A stretch of DNA of 64,000 bases from Mesorhizobium waimense (GTDB lineage: Bacteria > Pseudomonadota > Alphaproteobacteria > Rhizobiales > Rhizobiaceae): positions 62,001 through 126,000 of the forward strand of contig NZ_QZWZ01000007.1 in assembly GCF_003601975.1 (NCBI RefSeq). Reading direction: 5' to 3'. Within the stretch, counting starts at the first letter, position 1, and the number at the start of each line of letters is the position of its first letter. This document shows positions 9,000-17,434 of the stretch, piece after piece. The notes under the pieces are model-generated. The model saw only the letters and a program-made list of their open reading frames with translations, ran no database searches and was not told the DNA's origin. A program made the position numbers and the translations under genes.

Positions 9000-9166
9000 T
9001 TTATGTCCCCTCGGTTCAGTTGGACTCCTTGCCTCTCAGTAAAACTTTTTGCATCTTAGTATTGCGCGCTTTTGGAGTTTTGAGTCAATATGGTTCGGAA
9101 CGCCGCGCTGGCTCGCGAGTGCTTGAAGCGGCGAAACGTCGGCAATTGCAGAGGAGAAGCAGGCCC

Positions 9167-10300
9167 ATGACGGCATCCTGGAGATTTTCGACCTTGGCGG
9201 ATCGCCATCGCGCGCTCGGCTCGAAGCTCGAGGACTGGAGCGGCATGGGCACCGCCTGGACCTACGACAAGGATGCCGACGAGGAATATGTCGCCATCCG
9301 CACCAAGGCCGGGCTGATGGATGTCTCCGGCCTGAAGAAGGTCCACATCACCGGGCCGCACGCCGCGCATCTGATCGATCTGGTGACGACGCGCGATGTC
9401 GAAAAGATCTATCCCGGCAAGTCGGCCTATGCCTGCATGCTGAACGAGGCCGGAAAATTCACCGACGACTGCATCATTTACCGCATCAGCCCGAATAGCT
9501 GGATGGTCGTGCACGGTTCGGGCACCGGCCATGAGGAACTGCAGCGTGCTTCCGTTGGGCGTGACGTCTCGCTGCGCTTCGACGACAATCTGCATGATTT
9601 GTCGCTACAGGGACCGACTGCTGTCGACTATTTGGCCAAGCATGTGCCGGGCATCCGCGACCTCAACTACTTCCACCACATGCAGACGCAGCTGTTCGGC
9701 TTGCCCGTCATGATCTCGCGCACCGGCTACACCGGCGAGCGCGGCTACGAGATCTTCTGCCGCGGCCAGGATGCCGGCACGATCTGGGACAGGATCCTCG
9801 ACGAGGGCAAGAGCGCCGGCATCATCCCGTGCCGCTTCACCACGCTCGACATGCTGCGCGTCGAAAGCTACCTGCTGTTCTATCCCTACGACAATTCGCA
9901 GAAATACCCGTTCGACAATGAAGGCCCCGGCGACACGCTGTGGGAACTCGGCCTCGACTTCACCGTCAGCCCCGGCAAGACCGGCTTCCGCGGTGCCGAG
10001 GAGCACTATCGCCTGAAGGGCAAGGAGCGCTTCAAGATCTACGGCGTTTTGCTGGACGGCAAGGAGCCGGCCGACGAGGGCGCGCCGGTCTACCGCGACG
10101 GCAAGAAGGTTGGCGTGGTGACCTGCGCCATGTATTCTCCGCTGGTCAAGAAATCGATGGGCATTGCCCGGCTCGACGTGGATTGCGCCATCAAGGACAC
10201 CAAGCTCGAGATCCGCAACAAGAGCGGCTCGATCAAGGCCACGGCACAGCCGCTGCCGTTCGACGATCCCAAGAAGACCAAGCGCACCGCCAAAGGCTGA
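9167..10300 (+). CDS. dmmD: GcvT-like aminomethyltransferase, dimethylamine monooxygenase locus (DmmD)
   Basis: The 377-residue protein has the GcvT/folate-binding fold: an N-terminal region with AGLMDVSGLKKVHITGP, a central RTGYTGERGYEIF segment typical of glycine-cleavage T proteins, and a C-terminal barrel domain. It probably captures the formaldehyde unit released from dimethylamine as methylene-tetrahydrofolate. The start at 9167 is preceded by GAGGAG; an upstream in-frame extension to 8978 is rejected because it enters the amt promoter region. It is the first gene of the dmmDABC block, divergent from amt. The specific Dmm role is inferred from the order of the four genes. Confidence 0.78.
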   Translation: MTASWRFSTLADRHRALGSKLEDWSGMGTAWTYDKDADEEYVAIRTKAGLMDVSGLKKVHITGPHAAHLIDLVTTRDVEKIYPGKSAYACMLNEAGKFTDDCIIYRISPNSWMVVHGSGTGHEELQRASVGRDVSLRFDDNLHDLSLQGPTAVDYLAKHVPGIRDLNYFHHMQTQLFGLPVMISRTGYTGERGYEIFCRGQDAGTIWDRILDEGKSAGIIPCRFTTLDMLRVESYLLFYPYDNSQKYPFDNEGPGDTLWELGLDFTVSPGKTGFRGAEEHYRLKGKERFKIYGVLLDGKEPADEGAPVYRDGKKVGVVTCAMYSPLVKKSMGIARLDVDCAIKDTKLEIRNKSGSIKATAQPLPFDDPKKTKRTAKG

Positions 10301-10340
10301 GGCACAATCAACAGCGAGGGGTTCGAGGCACAAAGACAGA

Positions 10341-10937
10341 ATGGCAGCCAAAAGCATCATCAGCCGGCCGGTTTACGGAACCCTGTCTCCCCAGCCCGGC
10401 AAGCACCATCTTTTCGTGGCGGATGCGGAAGGCGCGGTCGCGATAATCGAGATGGCCAAGAACGTTCCCGCTGGTTTTTTCGGCGGAGCGGAAATCGTCT
10501 TCATTCCCGGCCCCGACGGCAAGCATGTCGGCGCCCTCGAAGCGCTGAAGCCCGCGCAATTCCATCTGGCGGCGTCCTTCGCCAGCCTGCTGCCGCGACT
10601 GAAGCAGACGCTGACCAATGCACATATGGGCCTGCGCCTCTATCTCTCCGGCACCGAAGGCCTGATCGGCCAGGCCATGCAGGTGGCGCTGGAAGCCGGC
10701 ATCGACCACACCTCGATGCAGACCGAGCATCGCGGCTCGCTGGCGCGACGCATGCAGTGCGTGCACTGCAAAGGCATCACCGAGAACGTGACGACGCAGC
10801 CGGCGACCTGTGCGCATTGCGGCCTGCTGCTTCTGGTGCGTGACCATTATTCCAGGCGCCTCGCCGCCTTCCAGGGCGTTTGCATCAACGCCGAGGACCG
10901 CAGCGAGATTCCTCCGATGGAGGAGATTTTTCGATGA
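10341..10937 (+). CDS. dmmA: dimethylamine monooxygenase small subunit, DmmA-like
   Basis: The 198-residue protein carries two CxxC pairs (C140/C143 in MQCVHCKG and C157/C160 in ATCAHCGL), a probable zinc or metal knuckle. The N-terminal part has no motif I can name. Its position between a GcvT-like gene and a VanB-type reductase, ahead of a DUF3445 haem protein, is the dmmDABC order. It ends in an ATGA overlap with dmmB, so it is translationally coupled. Its exact function in the oxidative N-demethylase is not evident from sequence. Confidence 0.75.
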   Translation: MAAKSIISRPVYGTLSPQPGKHHLFVADAEGAVAIIEMAKNVPAGFFGGAEIVFIPGPDGKHVGALEALKPAQFHLAASFASLLPRLKQTLTNAHMGLRLYLSGTEGLIGQAMQVALEAGIDHTSMQTEHRGSLARRMQCVHCKGITENVTTQPATCAHCGLLLLVRDHYSRRLAAFQGVCINAEDRSEIPPMEEIFR

Positions 10938-11899
10938 GCACAGGAACAACAAAACTCGATGTCGTCGTCAGCAATGTCGTCCCCGTCAACGAACTGGTCA
11001 CACGCTTCCATTTCCGCCGGCGCGACGGCGAACTGTTGCCGACCTTCTCCGGTGGCGCCCATGTCGTGGTCGAGATGCGCGACGGCGACCGCACCAGGCT
11101 CAACCCCTATTCGCTGATGGGCTCGCCGCTCGACACCCGCGAATACACGATCTCGGTGCGCCGCGACGATGTCGGCCGCGGCGGCTCGCTGTTCATGCAC
11201 CGGAGCGTCAAGCCGGGGCTAGAGATGGTGATCAGCTATCCGGTCAATCTGTTCTCGCTCGATCTGCGCGCCAGGAAACATCTGATGCTGGCCGGCGGCA
11301 TCGGCATCACGCCGTTCATGGCGCAGACCTCGCAGCTTGCGGGGTCGGGCGGCAATTTCGAACTGCACTACACCTGCCGCACCGCCTCGCTCGGCACTTA
11401 CGCCGATGTGCTTCAGCAGCGCTACGACCGCAGGGTCCGGCTCTACCACGACGACCTTGACGAACGCATCGAACTCGACCGGCTCCTGTCCTCGCAACCA
11501 CTCGGCACGCATCTCTATGTCTGCGGCCCGGCCGGCATGATCAATTGGGTGCGCGACCGCGCGGCCGCCCTTGGCTGGCCGGCGGAGACCGTCCATTTCG
11601 AGCATTTCGCGGCCCCGCAACCCGGCGCGCCGTTCGACGTGACGCTGGCCGTCACCGGCAAGACGATCCGTGTCGGCAGTCAGCAGAGCCTGCTCGAAGC
11701 CATCGAGGCGGCGGGCGTCGATCCGCCCTATCTCTGCCGCGGCGGCGTCTGCGGCCAGTGCGAGACCAATGTCGTCTCCCATGACGGCAAGTTCATCCAC
11801 AACGACCACTGGCTGAGCGAGGAAGACCACCGCTCCGGCTGCAAGATCATGCCGTGCGTATCGCGCTTCGAGGGCAAATCGCTGGTGCTGGAGCGGTAG
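10934..11899 (+). CDS. dmmB: dimethylamine monooxygenase reductase subunit (PDR/VanB-type FMN and [2Fe-2S])
   Basis: The 321-residue protein has the phthalate dioxygenase reductase layout. It comprises a flavin domain (NPYSLMGSPLDTREYTISVR at about 57-76), an NAD(P)-binding domain (LAGGIGITPFMAQ at 119-131 and YVCGPAGMINWV) and a C-terminal plant-type ferredoxin. The ferredoxin cysteines are C268, C273 and C276 (LCRGGVCGQC) with C308 in IMPCVS. It passes electrons from NAD(P)H to the haem subunit. Start and stop overlaps tie it to dmmA; dmmC follows after a 112-bp repeat-containing spacer. Confidence 0.85.
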   Translation: MSTGTTKLDVVVSNVVPVNELVTRFHFRRRDGELLPTFSGGAHVVVEMRDGDRTRLNPYSLMGSPLDTREYTISVRRDDVGRGGSLFMHRSVKPGLEMVISYPVNLFSLDLRARKHLMLAGGIGITPFMAQTSQLAGSGGNFELHYTCRTASLGTYADVLQQRYDRRVRLYHDDLDERIELDRLLSSQPLGTHLYVCGPAGMINWVRDRAAALGWPAETVHFEHFAAPQPGAPFDVTLAVTGKTIRVGSQQSLLEAIEAAGVDPPYLCRGGVCGQCETNVVSHDGKFIHNDHWLSEEDHRSGCKIMPCVSRFEGKSLVLER

Positions 11900-12000
11900 A
11901 GCATTTTGCAGCCAAGTGGATACACTTGGCGTCGCAGAAATGCGGCTAAAACAAACAGATAGAGCGGGATGTCGCGTTCAACCCGAACGCATCCCGCTCT
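11900..12000. repeat. rhizobial intergenic palindromic element with two stem-loops, inside the dmm operon
   Basis: The first hairpin is formed by GCAGCCAAGTG and CACTTGGCGTCGC (positions about 11908-11936). The second pairs AGAGCGGGAT at 11961-11970 with ATCCCGCTCT at 11991-12000, with a further inner GCGTTC/GAACGC pair. Elements with this wording are common between genes in Mesorhizobium (from memory). It sits directly upstream of the AGGAGG ribosome site of dmmC, so it could change dmmC mRNA folding or stability. Confidence 0.7.
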
Positions 12001-12011
12001 AGGAGGAAATC

Positions 12012-13052
12012 ATGGGCATCACCTTTCGCAAGGAAACCTTCCGCGACGACTTCACCTTCAGGAACAGCCCGGAGCACATCAGGCGGTTTCCGTTCCCGTT
12101 CCACGAAGACAGCTACATGTATGCGGTCAACATCGAGCCGCATGTCGTCGGTCCAAAAGGCAGCGTGCTGGAAAACCTGATCGACGTCGACGAGCACTAT
12201 GTCGCCGAGATGCAGGATCGCGCACTGGTGCTGGCCGAGGACCCGCTGCGCTGCCAGTCGCTGCCGCACATGACGCTGGCCGGCTGGGATCTGCTCGAGC
12301 TGCTGATGGAACAGCAGGCGCTAGGCTATCCCGAGCATTTCACGCTGACCCGCGACGGCGACCGCTGGCGCTGGATCAACCGGCCGCTCGGCATCGACGA
12401 CACCTTCACCTTCGGCGACACCTCGACGCTGCCTTACGGGCCGATGGAATACATCACCCGGCAGAGCCAGGGCGATTTCTGCATCCTCGACCAGCGCGAC
12501 GGCAATCTGTGGATGGACGCCGGCATGGTCACCACCCAGGCCGACTGGTCGCTCGATTTCGACATCGGCATGAACTTCTTCGAGTGGCACGCGCCGGTGC
12601 CGCTGGCGCATGAGAAGGGCATTTTCATCCGGGCGCTGAAATTCCTCACCAACATCCAGCAGGGCAAGCCGGCACGGCGCCTGAACTGGACGATGACCAT
12701 CAATCCGCGCCTCGACACCAGCCCCGAGAACTATCACAAATGGGGTCCAGACCGGTCCACGGTGACGCCCGAGAATGTCGGCGACAAGGTGCATCTGCGC
12801 GTCGAGCTGCAAAGCTTCTGGCGGCTGCCGCGCTCGAACGGCATCGTCTTCCCGATCCGCTGCTATCTGATCAAGATGGACGAACTGGTGACGCAGCCGA
12901 AATGGGCACGGCGCCTGCACCGCGTGATCCGCGACCTGCCCGAGGAACTCGCCACCTACAAGGGCCTGACCCGCTACCGCCCGACGCTGGTCGAATGGCT
13001 GTCGAAACTGGACGATGGCAGCCCGACATCGCCAGGGTTTGGGCCAGACTAA
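12012..13052 (+). CDS. dmmC: haem-dependent oxidative N-demethylase subunit (DUF3445), DmmC
   Basis: The 346-residue protein matches the DUF3445 family (haem-PAS oxidative N-demethylase) in length and in segments such as FPFPFHEDSYMY, DWSLDFDIGMNFFEWHAPVP and RRLNWTMTINPRLDTSPE. In characterised dimethylamine monooxygenases this subunit binds haem and oxidises dimethylamine to methylamine and formaldehyde. It is the last gene of the dmm block, with a strong AGGAGG site 5 nt before the ATG. It is separated from dmmB by a palindromic repeat, so its expression may be partly uncoupled. The methylamine product would feed gmaS. Confidence 0.82.
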   Translation: MGITFRKETFRDDFTFRNSPEHIRRFPFPFHEDSYMYAVNIEPHVVGPKGSVLENLIDVDEHYVAEMQDRALVLAEDPLRCQSLPHMTLAGWDLLELLMEQQALGYPEHFTLTRDGDRWRWINRPLGIDDTFTFGDTSTLPYGPMEYITRQSQGDFCILDQRDGNLWMDAGMVTTQADWSLDFDIGMNFFEWHAPVPLAHEKGIFIRALKFLTNIQQGKPARRLNWTMTINPRLDTSPENYHKWGPDRSTVTPENVGDKVHLRVELQSFWRLPRSNGIVFPIRCYLIKMDELVTQPKWARRLHRVIRDLPEELATYKGLTRYRPTLVEWLSKLDDGSPTSPGFGPD

Positions 13053-13077
13053 AGCTGCCGCCGGCGAAGCTGCCGAT

Positions 13078-13094
13078 CTCCCCCACAAGGGGAG
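13078..13094. repeat. short fragment of a rhizobial palindromic repeat
   Basis: CTCCCCCACAAGGGGAG is a small hairpin matching the end of the larger repeat found at 60475-60651. It sits between the convergent dmmC and XRE-cupin genes and could act as a weak bidirectional terminator. Confidence 0.5.
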
Positions 13095-13104
13095 ACTGGC
13101 CAAC

Positions 13105-13821
13105 TCAACCCGCGCTGCTCTGCGGATAGCAGATGATCGAGAGATAGCGCATCGGCAGTCGCGTCAGTTGTTCCGGCCCGTGCGGCGCGTCGGCGTCGAA
13201 GAACAGGCTGTCGCCGGGCTTCATCGGATAGAGGTTGCTGCCGTGCCGGTAAACGACCTCGCCTTCGAGCATGTAGAGGAACTCCATGCCCTCGTGCTGG
13301 AAGGTCGGGAACACATCCGAATCCTCGGTCAGCGTGATGAGATAGGGTTCGACGACGACACCGCTGGTGTTGGAGCCGATATGGCCGAGCAGATTGTACT
13401 GGTGGCCGGCGCGCGTGCCGCGGCGCTCGACATCGAGGCCTTCGCCGGCCTTGACGAAGACGGCGCTGCGCTCTTCCTCGAAACGGCGGAAGAAGGCGGT
13501 GACGGGAACGCCGAGTGCCCTGGACAGCGCCTGCAGCGTCGTCAGCGAGGGCGAGGTGATGCCGTTCTCGATTTTCGACAGCATGCCGAGCGAAATGTCG
13601 GTGGCGACCGCCAGATCGGCGACGGTGATGCCGAGCTTCTTGCGAAACGCCCGCACTTCGCGGCCGATTGCCACTTCCAGCACCTTTTCGCGCGTGTCGC
13701 GAATGGCGTGCGGGTTCTGGGTCAGCGGCGTGCGGATCGCCGGCCTGTCGCCGGCCTTCGGCAGCGGCTTGGCCTTGGCCGCGGCGACGCCAGGCTTGGG
13801 GTCCGAACTCTTCTTCGCCAT
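13105..13821 (-). CDS. XRE-cupin transcriptional regulator of the methylated-amine locus
   Basis: The 238-residue protein has a lysine/proline-rich N-terminal tail (about 1-30), an XRE helix-turn-helix (IGREVRAFRKKLGITVADLA through MLSKIENGITSPSLTTLQ) and a C-terminal cupin (FQHEGMEFLYMLEGEVVYRH, KPGDSLFFDADAPHGPE). Such proteins sense a small ligand in the cupin. It is divergent from tmm with a 258-bp spacer and convergent with dmmC, so it may regulate tmm and/or the dmm or tmo genes. ATG 13821 was chosen over the longer frame starting at 14022, which would run into the tmm promoter. Confidence 0.85.
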   Translation of the reverse strand: MAKKSSDPKPGVAAAKAKPLPKAGDRPAIRTPLTQNPHAIRDTREKVLEVAIGREVRAFRKKLGITVADLAVATDISLGMLSKIENGITSPSLTTLQALSRALGVPVTAFFRRFEEERSAVFVKAGEGLDVERRGTRAGHQYNLLGHIGSNTSGVVVEPYLITLTEDSDVFPTFQHEGMEFLYMLEGEVVYRHGSNLYPMKPGDSLFFDADAPHGPEQLTRLPMRYLSIICYPQSSAG

Positions 13822-14001
13822 GCTGCCCCTCGTGCTTCGCGGATTTATTTCACCCAAGGTGAACATATTCGCTGCCGATACAGAAGAGCAACCACCACGG
13901 CAAGCCATCCACGGCCGAATTTGTGCGTCGCCCGCCTGCCGCTCACCGATGGCTTTTTCACCGGAACTTGCGTGCGGAACGCGCTTTCCACACAAGGCCT
14001 G

Positions 14002-14030
14002 TTGACAGCACCGAAGGGCCAATTACTGTC
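14002..14030 (+). promoter_or_regulatory. candidate tmm promoter
   Basis: TTGACA at 14002-14007 is followed after 17 bp by ACTGTC at 14025-14030, 50 bp before the tmm ATG. The -35 is a consensus match and the -10 is poor, so it may need activation. The tmm ribosome site GGGAGG lies 7 nt before its start. Confidence 0.35.
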
Positions 14031-14079
14031 CTGTGAGTGAAATTTGTTTCGTTAGGGAAATGAGACCGGGAGGCTCGCC

Positions 14080-15438
14080 ATGAAAACTCGTGTTGCCGTC
14101 ATCGGAGCCGGACCCTCCGGCCTGGCCCAGCTTCGTGCCTTCAAGTCGGCCGCCGACAAGGGCGCCGAGATTCCGGAAGTCGTCTGTTTCGAAAAGCAGT
14201 CCGACTGGGGCGGCCTGTGGAACTACACTTGGCGCACCGGCCTCGACGAGCATGGCGATCCCGTGCACGGCTCGATGTACCGTTACCTCTGGTCGAACGG
14301 GCCGAAGGAATGCCTCGAATTCGCCGACTACACGTTCGAGGAGCATTTCGGCCGCCCAATCGGCTCCTACCCGCCGCGCGCCGTTCTGTGGGACTACATC
14401 AAGGGCCGTGTCGAGAAGTCAGGCCTGCGCCAATGGGTGCGCTTCAACAGCCCGGTGCGCATGGTGACTTTTTCCGACGAGACCAAGAAGTTCACCGTCA
14501 CCGCACATGACCGCACCAACGACGTCACCTATTCGGAAGAGTTCGACAACGTCGTCGTCGCCTCCGGACATTTCTCGGTACCGAACGTTCCCTATTTCGA
14601 AGGCTTCTCGACCTTCAACGGCCGCATCCTGCACAGCCATGATTTCCGCGACGCCATGGAGTTCAAAGGCAAGGACATATTGATCATCGGCCGTTCCTAT
14701 TCGGCCGAGGACATCGGTTCGCAATGCTACAAATACGGCGCCAAATCGATCACCTCCAGCTACCGCTCGAAGCCGATGGGCTTCAAATGGCCGGAGAACT
14801 GGAAGGAGGTGCCGCTGCTGCAGAAGGTCGTCGGCAAGACAGCGCACTTCAAGGACGGCACCACCAAGGATGTCGACGCCATCATCCTGTGCACCGGCTA
14901 TCTGCATTCTTTCCCCTTCCTCACCGACGATCTGAAGCTCAAGACCGCCAACCGCATGTGGCCTGACGGCATCTATGAGGGCGTCGTCTGGGAGAGGAAC
15001 CCGAAGCTGTCCTATATCGGCATGCAGGACCAGTTCTACACCTTCAACATGTTCGACGCGCAGGCCTGGTTCGCGCGCGACGTGATCATGGGCCGTATCA
15101 AACTGCCGTCGGCCGAGGCGATGGCGGCGCATGGCGCGAAATGGCGCGCTCGCGAGGAAACACTGGAAGACGCCGAGCAGATGATCTGGTACCAGGGCGA
15201 CTACACCAAGGAACTGATGGACCAGACCGACTATCCGGGCTTCGACGTCGAAGCGGTCAACCAGACTTTCATGGAGTGGGAGCACCACAAGGTGGAAGAC
15301 ATTATGAGCTTCCGCGACCACGCCTACCGCTCGCTGATGACCGGGACGATGGCGCCGCTGCACCATACGCCCTGGCTGCAGGCACTGGACGATTCCATGG
15401 AATCGTATCTGGAAGTGAAAGGCGTCGCGGCGGAATAA
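14080..15438 (+). CDS. tmm: trimethylamine monooxygenase (bacterial flavin-containing monooxygenase)
   Basis: The 452-residue class B flavin monooxygenase has the expected length for bacterial Tmm. FAD motif GAGPSG lies at about residues 9-14 ([17 protein letters not shown]), the FMO fingerprint is [11 protein letters not shown], and the NADP motif is [12 protein letters not shown]. Tmm oxidises trimethylamine to TMAO with NADPH and O2. The gene has its own promoter region and a GGGAGG ribosome site, and is convergent with the TmoXVW-like transporter genes. The surrounding dmm and mgs/mgd genes make trimethylamine the probable substrate. Confidence 0.9.
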   Translation: MKTRVAVIGAGPSGLAQLRAFKSAADKGAEIPEVVCFEKQSDWGGLWNYTWRTGLDEHGDPVHGSMYRYLWSNGPKECLEFADYTFEEHFGRPIGSYPPRAVLWDYIKGRVEKSGLRQWVRFNSPVRMVTFSDETKKFTVTAHDRTNDVTYSEEFDNVVVASGHFSVPNVPYFEGFSTFNGRILHSHDFRDAMEFKGKDILIIGRSYSAEDIGSQCYKYGAKSITSSYRSKPMGFKWPENWKEVPLLQKVVGKTAHFKDGTTKDVDAIILCTGYLHSFPFLTDDLKLKTANRMWPDGIYEGVVWERNPKLSYIGMQDQFYTFNMFDAQAWFARDVIMGRIKLPSAEAMAAHGAKWRAREETLEDAEQMIWYQGDYTKELMDQTDYPGFDVEAVNQTFMEWEHHKVEDIMSFRDHAYRSLMTGTMAPLHHTPWLQALDDSMESYLEVKGVAAE

Positions 15439-15454
15439 CCGTCGCGCCTGAGGC

Positions 15455-17434
15455 CTACCCCAGCCTTGCCCTGGCCTTCGCCGTCCAGGCGCTGAACAGC
15501 CGGTCGGCGACGATGCCGATGAAGGCGATGGCGAGACCGGCGACGATGCCGCGGCCGGAATCGGCCTTGGACAGCGCGATGAAAACCTCCTGGCCGAGAT
15601 CGCGGGTGCCGACCATGGCGCAGATGATGATCATCGCCAGTGCCATCAGGATCGTCTGGTTGACGCCGAGCATGATCTCGGGCAGCGCCAGCGGCAATTG
15701 CACGCGAAAGAAGGTCTGGCGCGGCGTGCAGCCGGAGACCTTGGCCGCCTCGATCAGCGCCGGCTGCACTTGGCGGATGCCGTGATTGGTGTAGCGGATC
15801 GCCGGCACCACGGCGAAGGCGACGGTGGCGATCATGGCGGTGACGTCGCCGACCCGAAACAGCATCACCACCGGAATGATGAAGCAGAAGGACGGCAGCA
15901 CCTGCAGCGTGTCGATGATCGGTGTCACGATCTTTTCGAAACGGTCGCTGCGTGACGCCATCAACCCGATCGGAACGCCGATCAGGCACGAGATGAAGGC
16001 GGATATGCCGCAGAGATAGACTGTCGCCATGGTCTTTTCCCACAGCCCGGTGATAGCGCAGAAGGCGGTCAGCGCGGCGACCAGGAAGGCCAGGCGGAGG
16101 CCGGAGAGCTGGTAGCCGGCAAGGCCGAGCAGGAACACGGCGCCGAGCCACGGAAAGCCCTCGCAGAAGGCGCGCACCGGGTTCAGCACGTTGAGGATCA
16201 GCGCCACACGAAACGCCTCGATAGTGTCGAAGAAGTTGATCGTCACCCAGCTCACCGCCGCCTTCCACAAAGGCGCGGTGGTGAAAGTGATCGCCTTCGG
16301 CACGGCGGCGAAGGCCGGAACGAACAGGCTGAGCAAGGTGGTGGCGGCAAGGATGGCGACGGCCAGCGTCAGATTGGGATAACGGCGCCAGAAGATCGGA
16401 CTTGCCGCCTGATAGATCTGGCCCTGCGCGTGGTTGTGGGCGATGGCCTGGCTCAGCCGGTCGAGCGCGATCGCCAGCGCCACGATGGCAAGGCCCGCTT
16501 CCATTGCTTCGCCGACCTTCAGTGCTCTCAGCGCCAGGAGCACGTCGTAGCCGAGGCCGCCGGCGCCGATCATCGAGGCGATGATGACCATGTTGAGCGC
16601 CAGCATGATGACCTGGTTGACGCCGACCATCAGCGTCGGCCTCGCCGAGGGCAGCAGCACCCGCCACAGTTTCTGCCGTGCCGTGCAGCCGGCCATCTCG
16701 CTGAAATCGTCGATCTCCGACGGCACCCTAGCCAGCCCCAGCATCGTTGCCCGCACCATCGGCGGCGTGGCGAAGATGGCGGTGGCGATCATCGCCGACA
16801 CCGGGCTGTTGCCGAACAGAAGCAGCATCGGGATCAGGTAGGCGAAGGTCGGGATCGTCTGCATAAGGTCAAGCGCTGGGGAGACGATCAGCCGCTCGGC
16901 CCATGGCTTGCGCCAGGCCCAGATGCCGACGAACAGGCCGGTGACGATGCAGAACGGCACCGCGATCGAGATCAGCCCGAGCGTCAGCATGGCGCTGGTC
17001 CACTGGCCGAACAGCGCGATGTAGGCAAAGCAGCCGCCGACCAGCACGCCAAGCTTCCAGCCCCCGGCGGCGCGTCCGGCCAGGAAGGCGACCGCGCAGA
17101 CGCCGATCCAGGACAGGCGCGGCAGCACGAAAGCATCCGGGCCGTGGCCGATCTTGAAATTCTTGGCCAGAAGATTGAGTGCGAAATCGAGCGGCACGCC
17201 GAGCACGGCGGTGATCGAGCGGGTCAGCCAGGACAGGTTCGACTTTATCCAGCGCATCAGCGCGCTGACCCAGTCGGCGACGGGGACGACCGCCTCGGCC
17301 GGATAGTTGACGGCCCAGGGAAGGCTGTCCTGCAGCAGGAACACGGCAAGCACGGCGGCCAGCGCCAAGGCCCAGATCGCCAGCCAGCGTTGAACCGGCG
17401 GCCTCATTGCGCTGGCGCTGGCCGTCACCGTCAC
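15455..17434 (-). CDS. tmoW: ABC transporter permease, tandem ProW-type domains (TmoW-like)
   Basis: The 659-residue protein contains two complete permease halves. Each has its own EAA-type loop: FSEMAGCTARQKLWRVLLPS in the first and AAKVSGCTPRQTFFRVQLPL in the second. Most ProW-type permeases have a single domain, so this is a tandem fusion that can supply both transmembrane modules from one chain. It overlaps the ATPase stop by 4 bp. Substrate prediction (TMAO) comes from adjacency to tmm, as in Roseobacter tmoXWV next to tmm; glycine betaine or choline are alternatives. Confidence 0.75.
   Translation of the reverse strand: MTVTASASAMRPPVQRWLAIWALALAAVLAVFLLQDSLPWAVNYPAEAVVPVADWVSALMRWIKSNLSWLTRSITAVLGVPLDFALNLLAKNFKIGHGPDAFVLPRLSWIGVCAVAFLAGRAAGGWKLGVLVGGCFAYIALFGQWTSAMLTLGLISIAVPFCIVTGLFVGIWAWRKPWAERLIVSPALDLMQTIPTFAYLIPMLLLFGNSPVSAMIATAIFATPPMVRATMLGLARVPSEIDDFSEMAGCTARQKLWRVLLPSARPTLMVGVNQVIMLALNMVIIASMIGAGGLGYDVLLALRALKVGEAMEAGLAIVALAIALDRLSQAIAHNHAQGQIYQAASPIFWRRYPNLTLAVAILAATTLLSLFVPAFAAVPKAITFTTAPLWKAAVSWVTINFFDTIEAFRVALILNVLNPVRAFCEGFPWLGAVFLLGLAGYQLSGLRLAFLVAALTAFCAITGLWEKTMATVYLCGISAFISCLIGVPIGLMASRSDRFEKIVTPIIDTLQVLPSFCFIIPVVMLFRVGDVTAMIATVAFAVVPAIRYTNHGIRQVQPALIEAAKVSGCTPRQTFFRVQLPLALPEIMLGVNQTILMALAMIIICAMVGTRDLGQEVFIALSKADSGRGIVAGLAIAFIGIVADRLFSAWTAKARARLG

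Noticed and set aside
9000..9060. Possible sigma54 promoter (TTGGACTCCTTGCC) in the amt-dmmD interval
   Set aside because: The GG-to-GC spacing is 7 instead of 10 bp, so it does not fit the -24/-12 consensus.
9167..10300. The GcvT-like protein as TMAO demethylase (Tdm)
   Set aside because: It has only the single GcvT-type region (377 residues); Tdm is larger with an additional N-terminal domain. Gene order fits DmmD.
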